NCBI GenBank assembly: GCA_963734435.1 | Contig: CAVTHA010000015.1 | Coordinates: 372,001-436,000, forward strand | Source: Bog-756 sp963734435 | GTDB taxonomy: Bacteria; Actinomycetota; Acidimicrobiia; Acidimicrobiales; RAAP-2 | Reading direction: 5' to 3' | Length of the DNA stretch: 64,000 nucleotides | Shown: one piece after another, positions 52,312 to 61,901 of the stretch | Layout of the letters: every line of letters starts with the position of its first letter | How positions within the stretch are numbered: the first letter of the stretch is position 1 | Made by a program: the position numbers and the translations under genes | The notes under the pieces: generated by a model | Database searches by the model: none | What the model saw: only the letters and a program-made list of their open reading frames with translations | What the model was told of the DNA's origin: nothing

Positions 52312-53651
52312 ATGACGCCGGCCACCGCCGGCGTCGGGGGCGGGGCCGTGACTGAGCGGGTCGGCTCGGCGCGGGCCGTCACCCGGGGGCGCCACCCCTC
52401 GACCTCGGGCGCGCCACTCCGACCGCCGGGCGCCGGGCCGGCTCCGGCCGGACCGCGGCCCGTTGGGCCGCGCCCGGCCGCACCGACCGAGACCGGTCGG
52501 CGGGCGGGATGGGCGGCCAGGCTCGGGACCCGCCGCGGCATCGCCGTCCTGGTCGGCGTGCTTTGCGTGTTCGGCGTGGTGATGGTGGGCTCGGTCTCGC
52601 CGGTGATCTCGCTCAGCCTCTACGGCTCGCCGTGGGCCGTCCTCATCCGCCAGCTGCTGTGGATGGGCGTCGGCCTGTCGGCCCTGCTCATCCTGGCCCG
52701 GGTCGACTACCACCGGTGGCGGGCCCTGCGGGGGCCGCTGGTCGTCGTGACCATCGGCCTGCTGGTGGTGGTGCTCGTCCCCCACCTCGGTGTCTCGGCG
52801 GGCGGGTCTTCGCGGTGGATCGGGTTCGGTGTCTTCCAGCTCCAGCCCTCGGAGCTCATGAAGCTGGCCCTGGCCGTCTTCGCCGCCGACCTGCTCACCC
52901 GCCGGGTGGACCGCTTCTCCGAGCCGCGGGTGGTGGTGGTGCCCGTGCTGTTGGTGCTCGGCGTCTCGGGGATCCTCATCCTCAAGCAGCCGGACATGGG
53001 GACCGCCCTCGTGCTCAGCTGTATCGCCTTCGGCATCCTGTTCATGCGGAGGGGTGCCCATGGGGCCGATCGTGAAGGTCCTCGGCGCCTTCGCCGCCGT
53101 GGCGGTGGTGGTGGGCCTGGCCGACCCCTACCGGCGCGACCGCATCCTCTCCTTCCTCAATCCCGGCGCCCACCCAGTCGGGCTCGGGCTACCAGGTATG
53201 GCAGTCGCTCATCGGGCTCGGGTCGGGCCACCTCTTCGGCCTCGGTCTCGGCGGCGGCCGCCAGAAATGGGGCACGCTGCCCAATGCCCACACCGACTTC
53301 ATCTTCTCGGTGGTGGGGGAGGAGCTCGGGCTGGTCGGCGCGGTGGTGCTGCTCGGCCTGTTCTTCGCCCTGGCCTGGTTCGGCCTGCGGGCGGCCACCC
53401 GGGCGCCCGACCGGTTCGGCAGTCTCCTGGCCGTGGGCATCACCACCTGGATCACCAGCCAGGCGGTGATCAACATCGGTGCCGTGGTCGGCGTCCTCCC
53501 GGTGACCGGCATCCCGCTGCCCTTCATCTCGTTCGGCGGGTCGTCACTCGTCATCACCCTGGCGGCGGTCGGCATCCTGCTCAACATCGCCGGGCACGAG
53601 CGGTCCACGCCCGGCTCGACCCGACGCCGGCGACCCGTGCCGGAGCGGTGA
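52312..53651 (+). CDS. ftsW: septal glycosyltransferase FtsW (SEDS), two frameshifts
   Basis: A SEDS polymerase with a Pro/Ala-rich cytoplasmic tail of about 70 residues, then ten TM helices. Landmarks are SSRWIGFGVFQLQPSELMKLAL, LKQPDMGTALVL, the SGYQVWQSLIGLGSG loop and GIPLPFISFGGSSL. An extra G near 53062-53065 and an extra C near 53170 break the frame; repair joins the parts to TGA 53651. ATG 52312 is one base after GGAGGA, so a later GTG (52348) is possible. It polymerises septal glycan with FtsI. Confidence 0.88.
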
Positions 53652-54797
53652 GCGAGGTCCGGTTCGCGCTCATGGCCGGAGGGGGCACCGCCGGGCACCT
53701 GCAGCCGGCCCTGGCCATCGCCGAAGCGCTGGTGGACAAGGGTCACGACCGGAGCACCGTCGAGTTCGTCGGGTCGCGACGGGGCCAGGACCGGTCCGTC
53801 CTGGCCAGCCGGGGGTTCCCCTACACCTTGTTGCCGGGCCGGGGCATCGTGCGCAGTGCCCGCCCCCGGGACGTCGCCCGCAACGGCATCGCCCTGGCCG
53901 AGCTCGGCGGCGGCCTGCGCCCGCGGGCTCGGGGTCGTGAGGCGAGCCCGGCCGCGGGTGGTGGTCTCGGTCGGTGGCTACGCCAGCGTGCCCGCCTCGT
54001 TGGCCGCGGTGGTGCTCGGCGTGCCGCTGGTGCTGGTCAACGTCGACGCCGTCCCGGGGGCGGCCAACCGGATGTTCGGACGCTTCGCCCGGGCCAGCGC
54101 CGTCGGGTGGGACGGCACCGGCCTGCCGCGCGCCGTGGTGACCGGCACCCCGGTCCGACCGGACATCACCGATTTCGGCCGGGGACCCGGTGAGCAGGAG
54201 CGGGCCCGCCTCCAGCTGGGGTTGCCGCCCGACCGGCCCACGGTGGCCGCCTTCGGGGGATCGCTCGGGGCCCGCCGCATCAACCAGGCGGTGTCCGGGC
54301 TCATCGACCGGTGGGCGGAGCGGGCCGATCGCTCGATCTACCACATCGTCGGCCGGCGGGATTGGGAGGTGGGCGACGATGTGGACGGGCGGGAGGGGAG
54401 CCGAGGCCTGGCCGCGGTGCAAGTTCCCTACCAGGAGCACATGGGCAGGGTGTACGCCGCCGCCGATGTCGTGGTGTGCCGGGCCGGGGCGATGACGGTG
54501 GCCGAGCTGGCGGCGGCGGGCGTGCCCTCGGTCCTGGTGCCGCTGCCGGGCGCGCCGGGCGACCACCAGACGGCCAACGCCCGGGTGCTCGAGCGCGCCG
54601 GGGCCTCGGTGCTGCTGCCCGACGCCGACTGCGACAGCGGCCGGCTGGCCACCACCCTCGATCGCCTGCTGGCCGACCCGGTGGCACTGGCGGCCATGGC
54701 CGGAGCGGCCACGTCGCTCGGCCGGCCCGACGCGGCGATGGCCGGCGCCCTGGTGGTGGAGACCAGCGCCCGACCTGAGCCGAAGAGCCGGCGATGA
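53648..54797 (+). CDS. murG: UDP-GlcNAc transferase MurG, one frameshift
   Basis: A GT28 enzyme: GTG 53648 overlaps the ftsW stop and gives FALMAGGGTAGHLQPALAIAEAL; the second half has SVGGYASVPASLAAV, AFGGSLGARRINQAV and CRAGAMTVAELAAAGVPSVLVPLP. One extra base near 53920 splits the halves. It converts lipid I to lipid II at the inner membrane face. The stop overlaps the murC ATG at 54794. Confidence 0.9.
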
Positions 54798-56202
54798 GTG
54801 CGCCCCCCACCCCGGCGCTGACGGACCCGGCCCGGCCGGTGACGGTGCACATCGTCGGCATCGGCGGTGCCGGCATGAGCGCCATCGCCACCGCCCTCCG
54901 GGCGATCGGGCACACCGTCACCGGGAGCGACCTGCGGGCCTCGGGGGTGATCGACCGCCTGCACCAAGCCGGGCTGCCGGTCGCCGTCGGTCACGACGCC
55001 GCCAATGTCGGGGAGGCCGACGTGGTCACGGTGTCCATCGGCCATCGCCGACGACAACCCCGAAGTGGTCGAGGCGCCGCCGCCGCGGCATCGCCGTCCT
55101 GGCGCGGGCTCGGAGACGCTGGCGGCCATCGCCTCGATGCGCCGGTGCATCGCCGTGGCCGGCACCCACGGCAAGACCACCACCGCCTCCATGCTGGCGC
55201 TCATCCTGGTGGAAGCCGGAATGCGACCCTCCTTCCTCATCGGCGGCGACGTCAACGAGATCGGCACCAACGCCGTCTGGGACCAGGGCGAGTGGTTGGT
55301 GGTCGAGGCGGACGAGAGCGACGGGACCTTTCTCGCCCTGTCGCCGGAGGTGGCCGTGGTCACCAACGTGGAGCCGGACCATCTCGACCACTACGGCTCG
55401 TTCGAGTCGCTACGGTCCGCCTTCGTGCGGTTCGCGTCGGACGCCGAGGCCCGGTGCGTGGTCGGAGGGGACGAGCCGACCGCGGCCGCCATCGGCCGGG
55501 CGGCGGGCGCGGACATGGTCGGGCTGTCCGAGGGCTCGAGCTACCGTCTGGTCGACGTCGAGCTGGCCCGCAGCTCGGTCGCCTTCACCCTGGAGGACGC
55601 GACCGGGTCCGCGACGGTCCTGGGCCGGGTGAGCGTGCCGGTCCCCGGTGTGCACAACGCCCGCAACGCGGCGGTGGCGGCGGTGGCCGCCCTGGCTGCC
55701 GGGGCGGGGTTCGCCGATGCCACCCGGGCTCTGGCCCGCTTCGCCGGCGTGGCTCGCCGCTTCGAGTTCCGGGGCTCGGCCAACGGGGTCACCTTCGTCG
55801 ACGACTACGCCCACCTGCCGAGCGAGGTCGCGCGACGCCCTGGCCACCGCCCGCAACGGGGGTTGGCTGCGGGTGGTGGCCGTGTTCCAGCCCCACCGCT
55901 ACACCCGCACGGCGGAGCTCGGGACGGCGTTCGGGCCGACGCCTTCGCCGATGCCGACGTGGTGGTGGTCACCGACGTGTACGGCGCCGGTGAGACCGCC
56001 CGTGCCCGGGGTGACCGGCCGCCTGGTGGCCGATGCCGTCCAGCGGGCGTTCCCGGGGCGGTCGGTCGTCTACGTCCCGGGCCGGGCCGGGCTCCGGCGG
56101 GCGGTGGCCGGCCTCCTCAAGCCCGGCGACCTCTGCTGCACCCTCGGCGCCGGCGACCTCACCACCCTGCCCGACGAACTCATGTCCGATCCCGGCTGGT
56201 GA
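54794..56202 (+). CDS. murC: UDP-MurNAc-L-alanine ligase MurC, several frameshifts
   Basis: Mur ligase with VHIVGIGGAGMSAIA at the N-terminus, P-loop GTHGKTTT (about 55161-55184), EADESDGTFLALSP, NVEPDHLDHYGS, VDDYAHLPSEV and AVFQPHRYTRT. Frame breaks are near 55040, near 55100, near 55830 and a pair near 55930-56000, where FADADVVVVTDVYGAGE is readable in another frame. It joins L-Ala to UDP-MurNAc. The stop TGA 56200-56202 overlaps murB. Confidence 0.87.
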
Positions 56203-57143
56203 GGACGGCGATGGGCACCCGAGCCGACGACCTGGCCCGCCTCGGGCGCGCCCTCGGGGACCGGGTCACCGCCGGCCGGCCCCTCGGCGCCCTCACCACC
56301 TATCGGGTAGGCGGACCGGCCACCCTGACCGTGGAGCCGGCCGACGAGGACGAGCTCGTCGCCCTGGCCCACCACCTCGAGGGCCTCGACGTGCCGGTGC
56401 TGGTGCTCGGGCGCGGTTCGAACCTCCTGGTCGCCGACCGCGGGTTCGACGGCCTGGTGGTCTCGCTCGGGGCCGGGTTCGAGTCGATCACCGTCGAGGG
56501 CCAGGTGGTCCGCGCCGGCGCGTCCGTCGCCCTCCCGGTGCTGGCCCGCCGCACGGTGTCGGCCGGCCTGTCCGGGCTCGAGTGGGCCGTCGGGGTCCCC
56601 GGCTCGGTCGGGGGCGCCGTCCGGATGAACGCCGGAGGCCACGGGTCAGACACCGCCGCCACCCTGGTCACCTGTCGCTGGGTCGACCTGGCCGCCGGAG
56701 CGGTGCACGAGCGCCCGGCCGCCTCCCTCGAGCTCTCCTACCGGCACAGTCGGATCGCCCCCACCGACGTGGTGTTGTCGGCTACCTACGAGCTCGAGCC
56801 CGGCCCCGCCGAAGCGGGGCGGACGACCATCGAGGAGATCGTGCGCTGGCGGCGGGCCCACCAGCCGGGCGGGAGTAACGCCGGGTCGGTCTTCTCCAAC
56901 CCGCCCGGCGACTCGGCCGGCCGGCTCATCGAGGCTCGTGGCCTGAAGGGCTTCCGGCTGGGGAGCGCCGAGGTGTCGGCCAAGCACGCCAACTTCTTCC
57001 AGGCCGACCCGGGCGGCTCGGCCGACGACGTGCGCCGCCTGATCGCCCACGTGCAGGCCGAGGTGGAGGCGGCCAGCGGGGTGGTCCTGCACCCCGAGGT
57101 GCGCCTGGTCGGCTTCGAGGACGCGGGGGGAACCGGCCGGTGA
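56199..57143 (+). CDS. murB: UDP-N-acetylenolpyruvoylglucosamine reductase
   Basis: An intact 314-residue MurB, the first unbroken gene after the frameshift block. FAD-binding motifs LGRGSNLLVADRGFDG and VPGSVGGAVRMNAGGHG, then NAGSVFSNP with the catalytic serine and AEVSAKHANFF. It reduces the enolpyruvyl group to make UDP-MurNAc. GTG 56199 overlaps the murC stop; ATG 56211 is an alternative. The stop overlaps ftsQ. Confidence 0.95.
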   Translation: MRTAMGTRADDLARLGRALGDRVTAGRPLGALTTYRVGGPATLTVEPADEDELVALAHHLEGLDVPVLVLGRGSNLLVADRGFDGLVVSLGAGFESITVEGQVVRAGASVALPVLARRTVSAGLSGLEWAVGVPGSVGGAVRMNAGGHGSDTAATLVTCRWVDLAAGAVHERPAASLELSYRHSRIAPTDVVLSATYELEPGPAEAGRTTIEEIVRWRRAHQPGGSNAGSVFSNPPGDSAGRLIEARGLKGFRLGSAEVSAKHANFFQADPGGSADDVRRLIAHVQAEVEAASGVVLHPEVRLVGFEDAGGTGR

Positions 57144-57970
57144 ACCCCCCCGAGGGCCCGGTGCCCGGGCCAGAGGGCGATGCTGGCGGAGGCCCTCCGA
57201 TGGCCATCGATCCCCGGATCCGCCAGCGGCGGCTGGCGGTGCTCCGCAGCCGGGGCCGGCGCCGTCTGCGTCGGGTGCTGATCGTACTCGGCGCCGCCGC
57301 GCTGGTGGTGGCGCTGGTGGCGTTGCTGCACACCCCCCTGTTCAGCGCCCGGGCCATCATGGTGACCGGTGCCCACCCGGAAACGGGCACCGCGGCCATC
57401 GTGGCCGCGACCGGCCTCGAGCGGCACCCGCCGATGATCAGCCTCAACCCGGCGGCGGTGGCCGGCCGGGTGGAAGCCCTGCCCTTCATCGCGTCGGCCG
57501 AGGTCAACCGGCACTGGCCCGACGGGGTGCAGATCTCGGTCACCGAGCGGGTCCCGGCGCTGCAAATGGCCGGCCCCGGCACCTCGTGGTCGGTGCTCGA
57601 CGATCGCGGCCGGACGCTCCAGGTGGGCTCCGCCCGCTTCCCCGGCCTGGTGGTCTTCATCGTCCACACACGTTCCGGGGGCGTCCCACCCGCGCCCGTG
57701 GGGCGTTCCCTGCCCCTCGGCGCCTCGGCCGGCTTGCTGGTGTGTCGGAGCCTACCGAAGGCCTTCTCCGCCCAGGTGGTCTCGGTGACGGTGGCGCCCG
57801 ACTCGACCATCAGCCTCGCCCTCTACTCGGGCATCAGCGTCCTGATGGGGACCGGAACCGATCTCACCGCCAAGTTCGAGGACGTGGCCGCCATCATCGC
57901 CCACGGTTCGCTCCATCCGACGTCCACCATCGACGTCTCGGTGCCCGAGTCCCCGACGGTCGCCAATTGA
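57140..57970 (+). CDS. ftsQ: cell division protein FtsQ
   Basis: A 276-residue bitopic protein: basic cytoplasmic segment (RIRQRRLAVLRSRGRRRLRR), one TM helix (residues about 47-66), a POTRA domain (LFSARAIMVTGAHPETGTAAI to WPDGVQISVTERVPALQM) and a beta domain. It recruits FtsL/FtsB and regulates septal synthesis. GTG 57140 overlaps the murB stop. The gap to ftsZ holds the ftsZ promoter. Confidence 0.92.
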   Translation: MNPPEGPVPGPEGDAGGGPPMAIDPRIRQRRLAVLRSRGRRRLRRVLIVLGAAALVVALVALLHTPLFSARAIMVTGAHPETGTAAIVAATGLERHPPMISLNPAAVAGRVEALPFIASAEVNRHWPDGVQISVTERVPALQMAGPGTSWSVLDDRGRTLQVGSARFPGLVVFIVHTRSGGVPPAPVGRSLPLGASAGLLVCRSLPKAFSAQVVSVTVAPDSTISLALYSGISVLMGTGTDLTAKFEDVAAIIAHGSLHPTSTIDVSVPESPTVAN

Positions 57971-58043
57971 CCCTTGCCAATTGACGGTCGTCACCTGGTG
58001 CGGAGTCGGCCCCGCGGCGGCGTCGACCCGGCGTCGACAGTGC

Positions 58044-58072
58044 TTGACCAGGTACAGCGCTGACCGTATCGT
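58044..58072 (+). promoter_or_regulatory. ftsZ promoter
   Basis: TTGACC (58044-58049), a 17-base spacer and TATCGT (58067-58072), about 58 bases upstream of the ftsZ ATG. It would give ftsZ expression independent of the mraZ promoter. Confidence 0.65.
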
Positions 58073-58129
58073 GGTCGACAACTCGCCGGTTGGAACGGTT
58101 TCAACCTTTGGTCGAGGGTAAGGGATTCC

Positions 58130-59251
58130 ATGACCGTTCCGGCGCAGAACAATTACTTCGCCGTCATCAAGGTGGTCGGGGTGGGGGGCGGTGGTGTGAA
58201 CGCCGTGAACCGCATGATCGATGCCGGGCTGCGGGGTGTCGAGTTCATCGCCACCAACACCGATGCCCAGGCCCTCCTCATGAGCGACGCCGACCTCAAG
58301 CTGGACATCGGACGCCAGCTGACCCGTGGGCTCGGGGCGGGGAGTGATCCCGAAGTGGGTCGGCTCGCCGCAGAGGAGCACCGCGCCGAAATCGAAGAGG
58401 CGCTCAAGGGCGCGGACATGGTCTTCATCACCGCCGGCAAGGGCGGTGGCACCGGGACGGGCGCCGCCCCGGTGGTGGCGGAGATCGCCAAAGGGCTCGG
58501 CGCCCTCACCATCGGGGTGGTGACCCGCCCCTTCACGTTCGAGGGCCGCCGGCGGTCGGTTCAGGCCGAACAGGGAATCCAGAACCTGAAGGAGAAGGTC
58601 GACACCCTCATCATCATCCCCAACGACCGCCTGCTCACCGTGTCCAACGAGAAGACGTCGATGGTCAACGCCTTCCGGATGGCCGATGAAGTGCTGATGC
58701 AGGGGGTGCAGGGGATCACCAGCCTGATCACCGTGCCCGGGCTCATCAACACCGACTTCGCCGACGTGAGGATGATCATGAGCAACGCCGGCACGGCCAT
58801 CATGGGGATCGGATCGGCCACCGGCGAGGGGAGGTCGGTCAACGCCGCCCGGGCCGCTATCACCAGTCCGTTGCTGGAGGCGTCGATCGAGGGAGCGCGC
58901 GGCATTCTCCTCAACATCTCGGGCGGGCCCGACCTCGGGCTGTTCGAAGTCAACGAGGCGGCCGAGATCATTCACGGCGTGGCCCATCCGGACGCCAACA
59001 TCATCTTCGGCAGCGTGATCGACGACACCATGGACGAAGAGGTGCGGGTCACGGTCATCGCCGCCGGATTCGAGCGCTGGGAGGCCCAGGCGCGCGGCAC
59101 CGCGGGAACGGCGGAGTCGCTCAGTCGGGAGGAGCCTCGGAGCCGGGTCCTCGGGGTGGAGACGGCCCACGAGGACATCTTCGCCGCTCCGGCCGACGAC
59201 GAGCTCAACCTGGGCGACGACGACTTCGACGTCCCCTCGTTCCTTCGCTGA
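58130..59251 (+). CDS. ftsZ: cell division protein FtsZ
   Basis: A 373-residue tubulin homologue: GVGGGGVNAVNRMI, the GTP-binding tubulin signature GGGTGTGAAP, the synergy loop INTDFADVR and the C-terminal peptide DDFDVPSFLR that binds SepF and other partners. It forms the Z-ring. The acidic linker is short, about 35 residues. AGGG lies upstream of ATG 58130. The C-terminus overlaps the probable pgeF start. Confidence 0.98.
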   Translation: MTVPAQNNYFAVIKVVGVGGGGVNAVNRMIDAGLRGVEFIATNTDAQALLMSDADLKLDIGRQLTRGLGAGSDPEVGRLAAEEHRAEIEEALKGADMVFITAGKGGGTGTGAAPVVAEIAKGLGALTIGVVTRPFTFEGRRRSVQAEQGIQNLKEKVDTLIIIPNDRLLTVSNEKTSMVNAFRMADEVLMQGVQGITSLITVPGLINTDFADVRMIMSNAGTAIMGIGSATGEGRSVNAARAAITSPLLEASIEGARGILLNISGGPDLGLFEVNEAAEIIHGVAHPDANIIFGSVIDDTMDEEVRVTVIAAGFERWEAQARGTAGTAESLSREEPRSRVLGVETAHEDIFAAPADDELNLGDDDFDVPSFLR

Positions 59252-60030
59252 TCCGGGCCGCCGATCCCGTCACCCTCGCCGGGACCATCCGCGCCGTCTG
59301 GGGTGATGCGTCTTCGGGTGACCTCCGACCGGCGGGTCGGGGCGACGGCGGCGAGGCCTTGCTGGCCTGGGCCGGCCGGGCGGTCGGCTCCGACCGGATG
59401 CCGCGCCTCCGGTGGATGGCGCAGGTGCACGGGGCGAAGGTGCTCGTGGCCGGGGTGGCCGGGGTGGCCGGGGTGGCCGGCGACGGCGCCCGGATGGCGA
59501 GTGGGGGGCGCCGGCCGGTGGGGCGGAGCGCCGTGGTGGCCTGTGCCGGGACGGGAGACGCCTTGGCCTCGACCACCCCGGAACTGGCCCTCGCCGTCCT
59601 GACCGCCGACTGCGCCTCAATCGCCCTCGGGAGCGCCGAGGGCGTGTTCGCCGCCGTGCACGCCGGATGGCGCGGCCTACTGGCCGGTGTGGTGGACCGG
59701 GCGGTCGGGACCATGCGCGAACTGGGGGCGACCGAGGTGGTCGCGGCGCTCGGGCCGTGTATCCACGCCGAGTGCTACGAGTTCTCCGAGGCCGACCTGG
59801 CGGCGGTGGCGACGATGTGGGGGGAACGGGTCCGGGGACGGACCCGCGGCGGACGGCCGGCGCTCGACCTCCCTGCCGCCGTGGCCGCCGCGCTGGCCAC
59901 CAGCGGGGTCAGCCTGGTCCCTGGCTGCGACGCCTGCACCGCCTGCGAGCCGGGTTACTACTCGCACCGGGCCCGCCGGGATCGCGGGCGCCAGGCCCTC
60001 GTGGTCTGGTCGGACGAGACCACGAGGTGA
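59248..60030 (+). CDS. pgeF: peptidoglycan editing factor PgeF (YfiH, laccase domain)
   Basis: A multicopper-oxidase-like fold protein: WMAQVHGAKVLVA, VLTADCASIALGS, AAVHAGWRGLLAGVV and LGPCIHAECYEF with the His/Cys metal set. It removes misincorporated serine from UDP-MurNAc peptides. The frame from 59248 contains the N-terminal RAVWGDASSGDLRP strand, but offers no ATG, GTG or TTG before TTG 59359, which would cut into the domain. CTG 59248, overlapping the ftsZ stop as CTGA, is the best placed start. A GVAGVAGVAG stretch near 59450 is repetitive. Confidence 0.88.
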   Translation: MIRAADPVTLAGTIRAVWGDASSGDLRPAGRGDGGEALLAWAGRAVGSDRMPRLRWMAQVHGAKVLVAGVAGVAGVAGDGARMASGGRRPVGRSAVVACAGTGDALASTTPELALAVLTADCASIALGSAEGVFAAVHAGWRGLLAGVVDRAVGTMRELGATEVVAALGPCIHAECYEFSEADLAAVATMWGERVRGRTRGGRPALDLPAAVAAALATSGVSLVPGCDACTACEPGYYSHRARRDRGRQALVVWSDETTR

Positions 60031-60722
60031 GAGGCGCGCCGGCCCGGCCCGGCCCGGGCGGCCTGGGACCGCGCCTCGCCGGGGTGCGCCGGCGCATCGA
60101 AGCGGCCTCGGCCGATCCCGGCGCTGTCCGGATCGTGGCCGTCACCAAGGGCTTCGGGGCGGCGGCCGTCGAGGCGGCCGTGTCGGCCGGCCTCCGCGAC
60201 ATCGGGGAGAACTACGCCGAAGAGCTGCGGGCCAAGGCCGGCGCGCTGAGCGGGCCCGAGGTCCACTGGCACTTCCTCGGCGCCGTGCAACGCAACAAGG
60301 TGGCCCGGCTGGCCCCATTGGTCTCGTGGTGGCAGTCGCTCCGCCGGATCGAGGAGGGTCGGGCCATCGCCCAGTGGCGACCCGGCGCCAGGGTGCTGGT
60401 ACAGGTGGACGTGGCCGGGCTCCCCGGCCGGGGCGGTTGCCCACCCGAGGAGGCGGCCGACCTGGTGGCGGCGCTGCGCGACGAGGACCTGTCCGTCGAA
60501 GGGCTCATGGCCGTCGGTCCCCCGGGGCCCCCGGAGCAGTCGCGGCCCGGGTTCGCCCTGGTGTCGAGTCTGGCCGACCGGTTGGACCTCGCCGTCCGGT
60601 CCATGGGGATGAGCGACGACCTGGAGGTGGCCCTGTCGGAGGGATCGACCATGGTGCGCCTCGGCCGGGCGCTGTTCGGGGAGCGCCCGCTCCGGCCGGG
60701 GGAGGAACCGGCCCCGGGATAG
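60027..60722 (+). CDS. PLP homeostasis protein YggS
   Basis: A 231-residue TIM-barrel protein of the YggS/PROSC family: IVAVTKGF with the PLP lysine, DIGENYAEELRAK, HFLGAVQRNKV and MGMSDDLEVALSEGSTMVRLG. It buffers pyridoxal phosphate. GTG 60027 overlaps the pgeF stop. The pgeF-yggS-sepF order is standard in actinobacteria. Confidence 0.94.
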   Translation: MRGAPARPGPGGLGPRLAGVRRRIEAASADPGAVRIVAVTKGFGAAAVEAAVSAGLRDIGENYAEELRAKAGALSGPEVHWHFLGAVQRNKVARLAPLVSWWQSLRRIEEGRAIAQWRPGARVLVQVDVAGLPGRGGCPPEEAADLVAALRDEDLSVEGLMAVGPPGPPEQSRPGFALVSSLADRLDLAVRSMGMSDDLEVALSEGSTMVRLGRALFGERPLRPGEEPAPG

Positions 60723-60828
60723 GGCGTCGCCGGTCGATCCTGTCCGGCCCGCTGACCGGGGTGGATGGCCGGACCGCCATCCACCTGTTCGTTGGGCCAC
60801 GCACTACGCTTGGCAGCGGAGGAGATTG

Positions 60829-61398
60829 ATGGCAGCTTCGTTCATGAAGAAGACGATGGCCTATTTGGGTCTCGTCGACGACGACTACGACGACTACGAC
60901 GACTACGAGTCACGCTCGCCCACGCCGGTCGGCCGGGTGGGGCAGCGACCAGCGTCGACCGTGGACGGGGGCGAAGAGCCGGCCGTGTCGGCGCCGAGCC
61001 CGCGGATCCGCACGCTCACTCGCGAAGAGACCGGCGCCGCCGCCACGGCCGCCCCGCCGGGGCTCGCACCCCGGCCGTCGATGGGCTCGTCCTCGGTGCG
61101 GCCCATCACCCAGGAGTCGGCCGGCGCCCGCGTGCACATCGTGGCGCCCGGGCGGTTCGCCGACGCCCAGGAGATCGCCAACCGCCTCATGAACAATCAG
61201 CCGGTCATCGTCAACATGCAGAACGCCGATCGTGACCTGCAACGGAGGATGATCGACTTCTGCAGCGGCGCCACCTACGCCCTCTCGGGGGGCATGGAGC
61301 GGGTCGCCGACGAGGTCTTCCTCCTGACCCCCTCGAACGTCAAGGTCTCCGACGAGGAGCGCCAACGCCTGGCCGACCGCGGTCTGGTCAATCCCTGA
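60829..61398 (+). CDS. sepF: cell division protein SepF
   Basis: A 189-residue SepF: an N-terminal membrane-binding helix (ASFMKKTMAYLGL) then an acidic DDDYDDYDDYE stretch, a linker, and the SepF domain (VHIVAPGRFADAQEIANRL, MIDFCSGATYALSGGMERVADEVFLLTP). It links FtsZ to the membrane where FtsA is missing. ATG 60829 has GGAGGAGA upstream. Confidence 0.95.
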   Translation: MAASFMKKTMAYLGLVDDDYDDYDDYESRSPTPVGRVGQRPASTVDGGEEPAVSAPSPRIRTLTREETGAAATAAPPGLAPRPSMGSSSVRPITQESAGARVHIVAPGRFADAQEIANRLMNNQPVIVNMQNADRDLQRRMIDFCSGATYALSGGMERVADEVFLLTPSNVKVSDEERQRLADRGLVNP

Positions 61399-61480
61399 GC
61401 CACAATGGTGGCCGGACCTGACGGTCCGGATACGGATTACCTGAGCAGGCCGAGAGGAAGCAGGGGAAGGGAGCGAGGAC

Positions 61481-61753
61481 ATGTTCGCCGTCATCGTGGT
61501 ACTGCTCGAGCTGTTCCTCCTGGTGCTGTTCACCTACTGCATCCTGAGCCTGGTCATCGCCTACGCCCGCATCTCCTATGACTCCCCGGTCATCAAGGTG
61601 CAGCGGGTCCTGACCTCGATCGTCGAGCCGGTGCTCCGGCCCGTCCGGCGGGTCATTCCGGTCGCCAGAGTCGGCGGCGTCGGGCTCGACCTCTCGGCGC
61701 TGATCCTGTTTCTGGTGATCCAGGTCATCCTGATCCCAGTGTTCACCAGGTGA
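61481..61753 (+). CDS. YggT family membrane protein
   Basis: A 90-residue protein with two TM helices (residues about 2-28 and 68-88) around IVEPVLRPVRRVIP, the YggT signature. Function unclear; in actinobacteria it sits between sepF and divIVA and may help place the division or polar machinery. Confidence 0.9.
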   Translation: MFAVIVVLLELFLLVLFTYCILSLVIAYARISYDSPVIKVQRVLTSIVEPVLRPVRRVIPVARVGGVGLDLSALILFLVIQVILIPVFTR

Positions 61754-61888
61754 TCGGCTTCCCGCGGTGAAGGCTCTCGAGCCACCCGGCTGAGGCCGGG
61801 CCCGCGGCCCGGAGCAGGCGGACGGGACGGGTGCGACCGCCGGTCGATCGCTCGGGCCATGGTCCCTGGCCCGGCCGGGAGACGCCGC

Positions 61889-61894
61889 TAGCAT
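61889..61894 (+). promoter_or_regulatory. -10 box TAGCAT, leaderless divIVA start
   Basis: TAGCAT ends seven bases before ATG 61902. It overlaps the earlier in-frame ATG 61893, which therefore is unlikely to be the start. Confidence 0.45.
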
Positions 61895-61901
61895 GGCGGC
61901 C

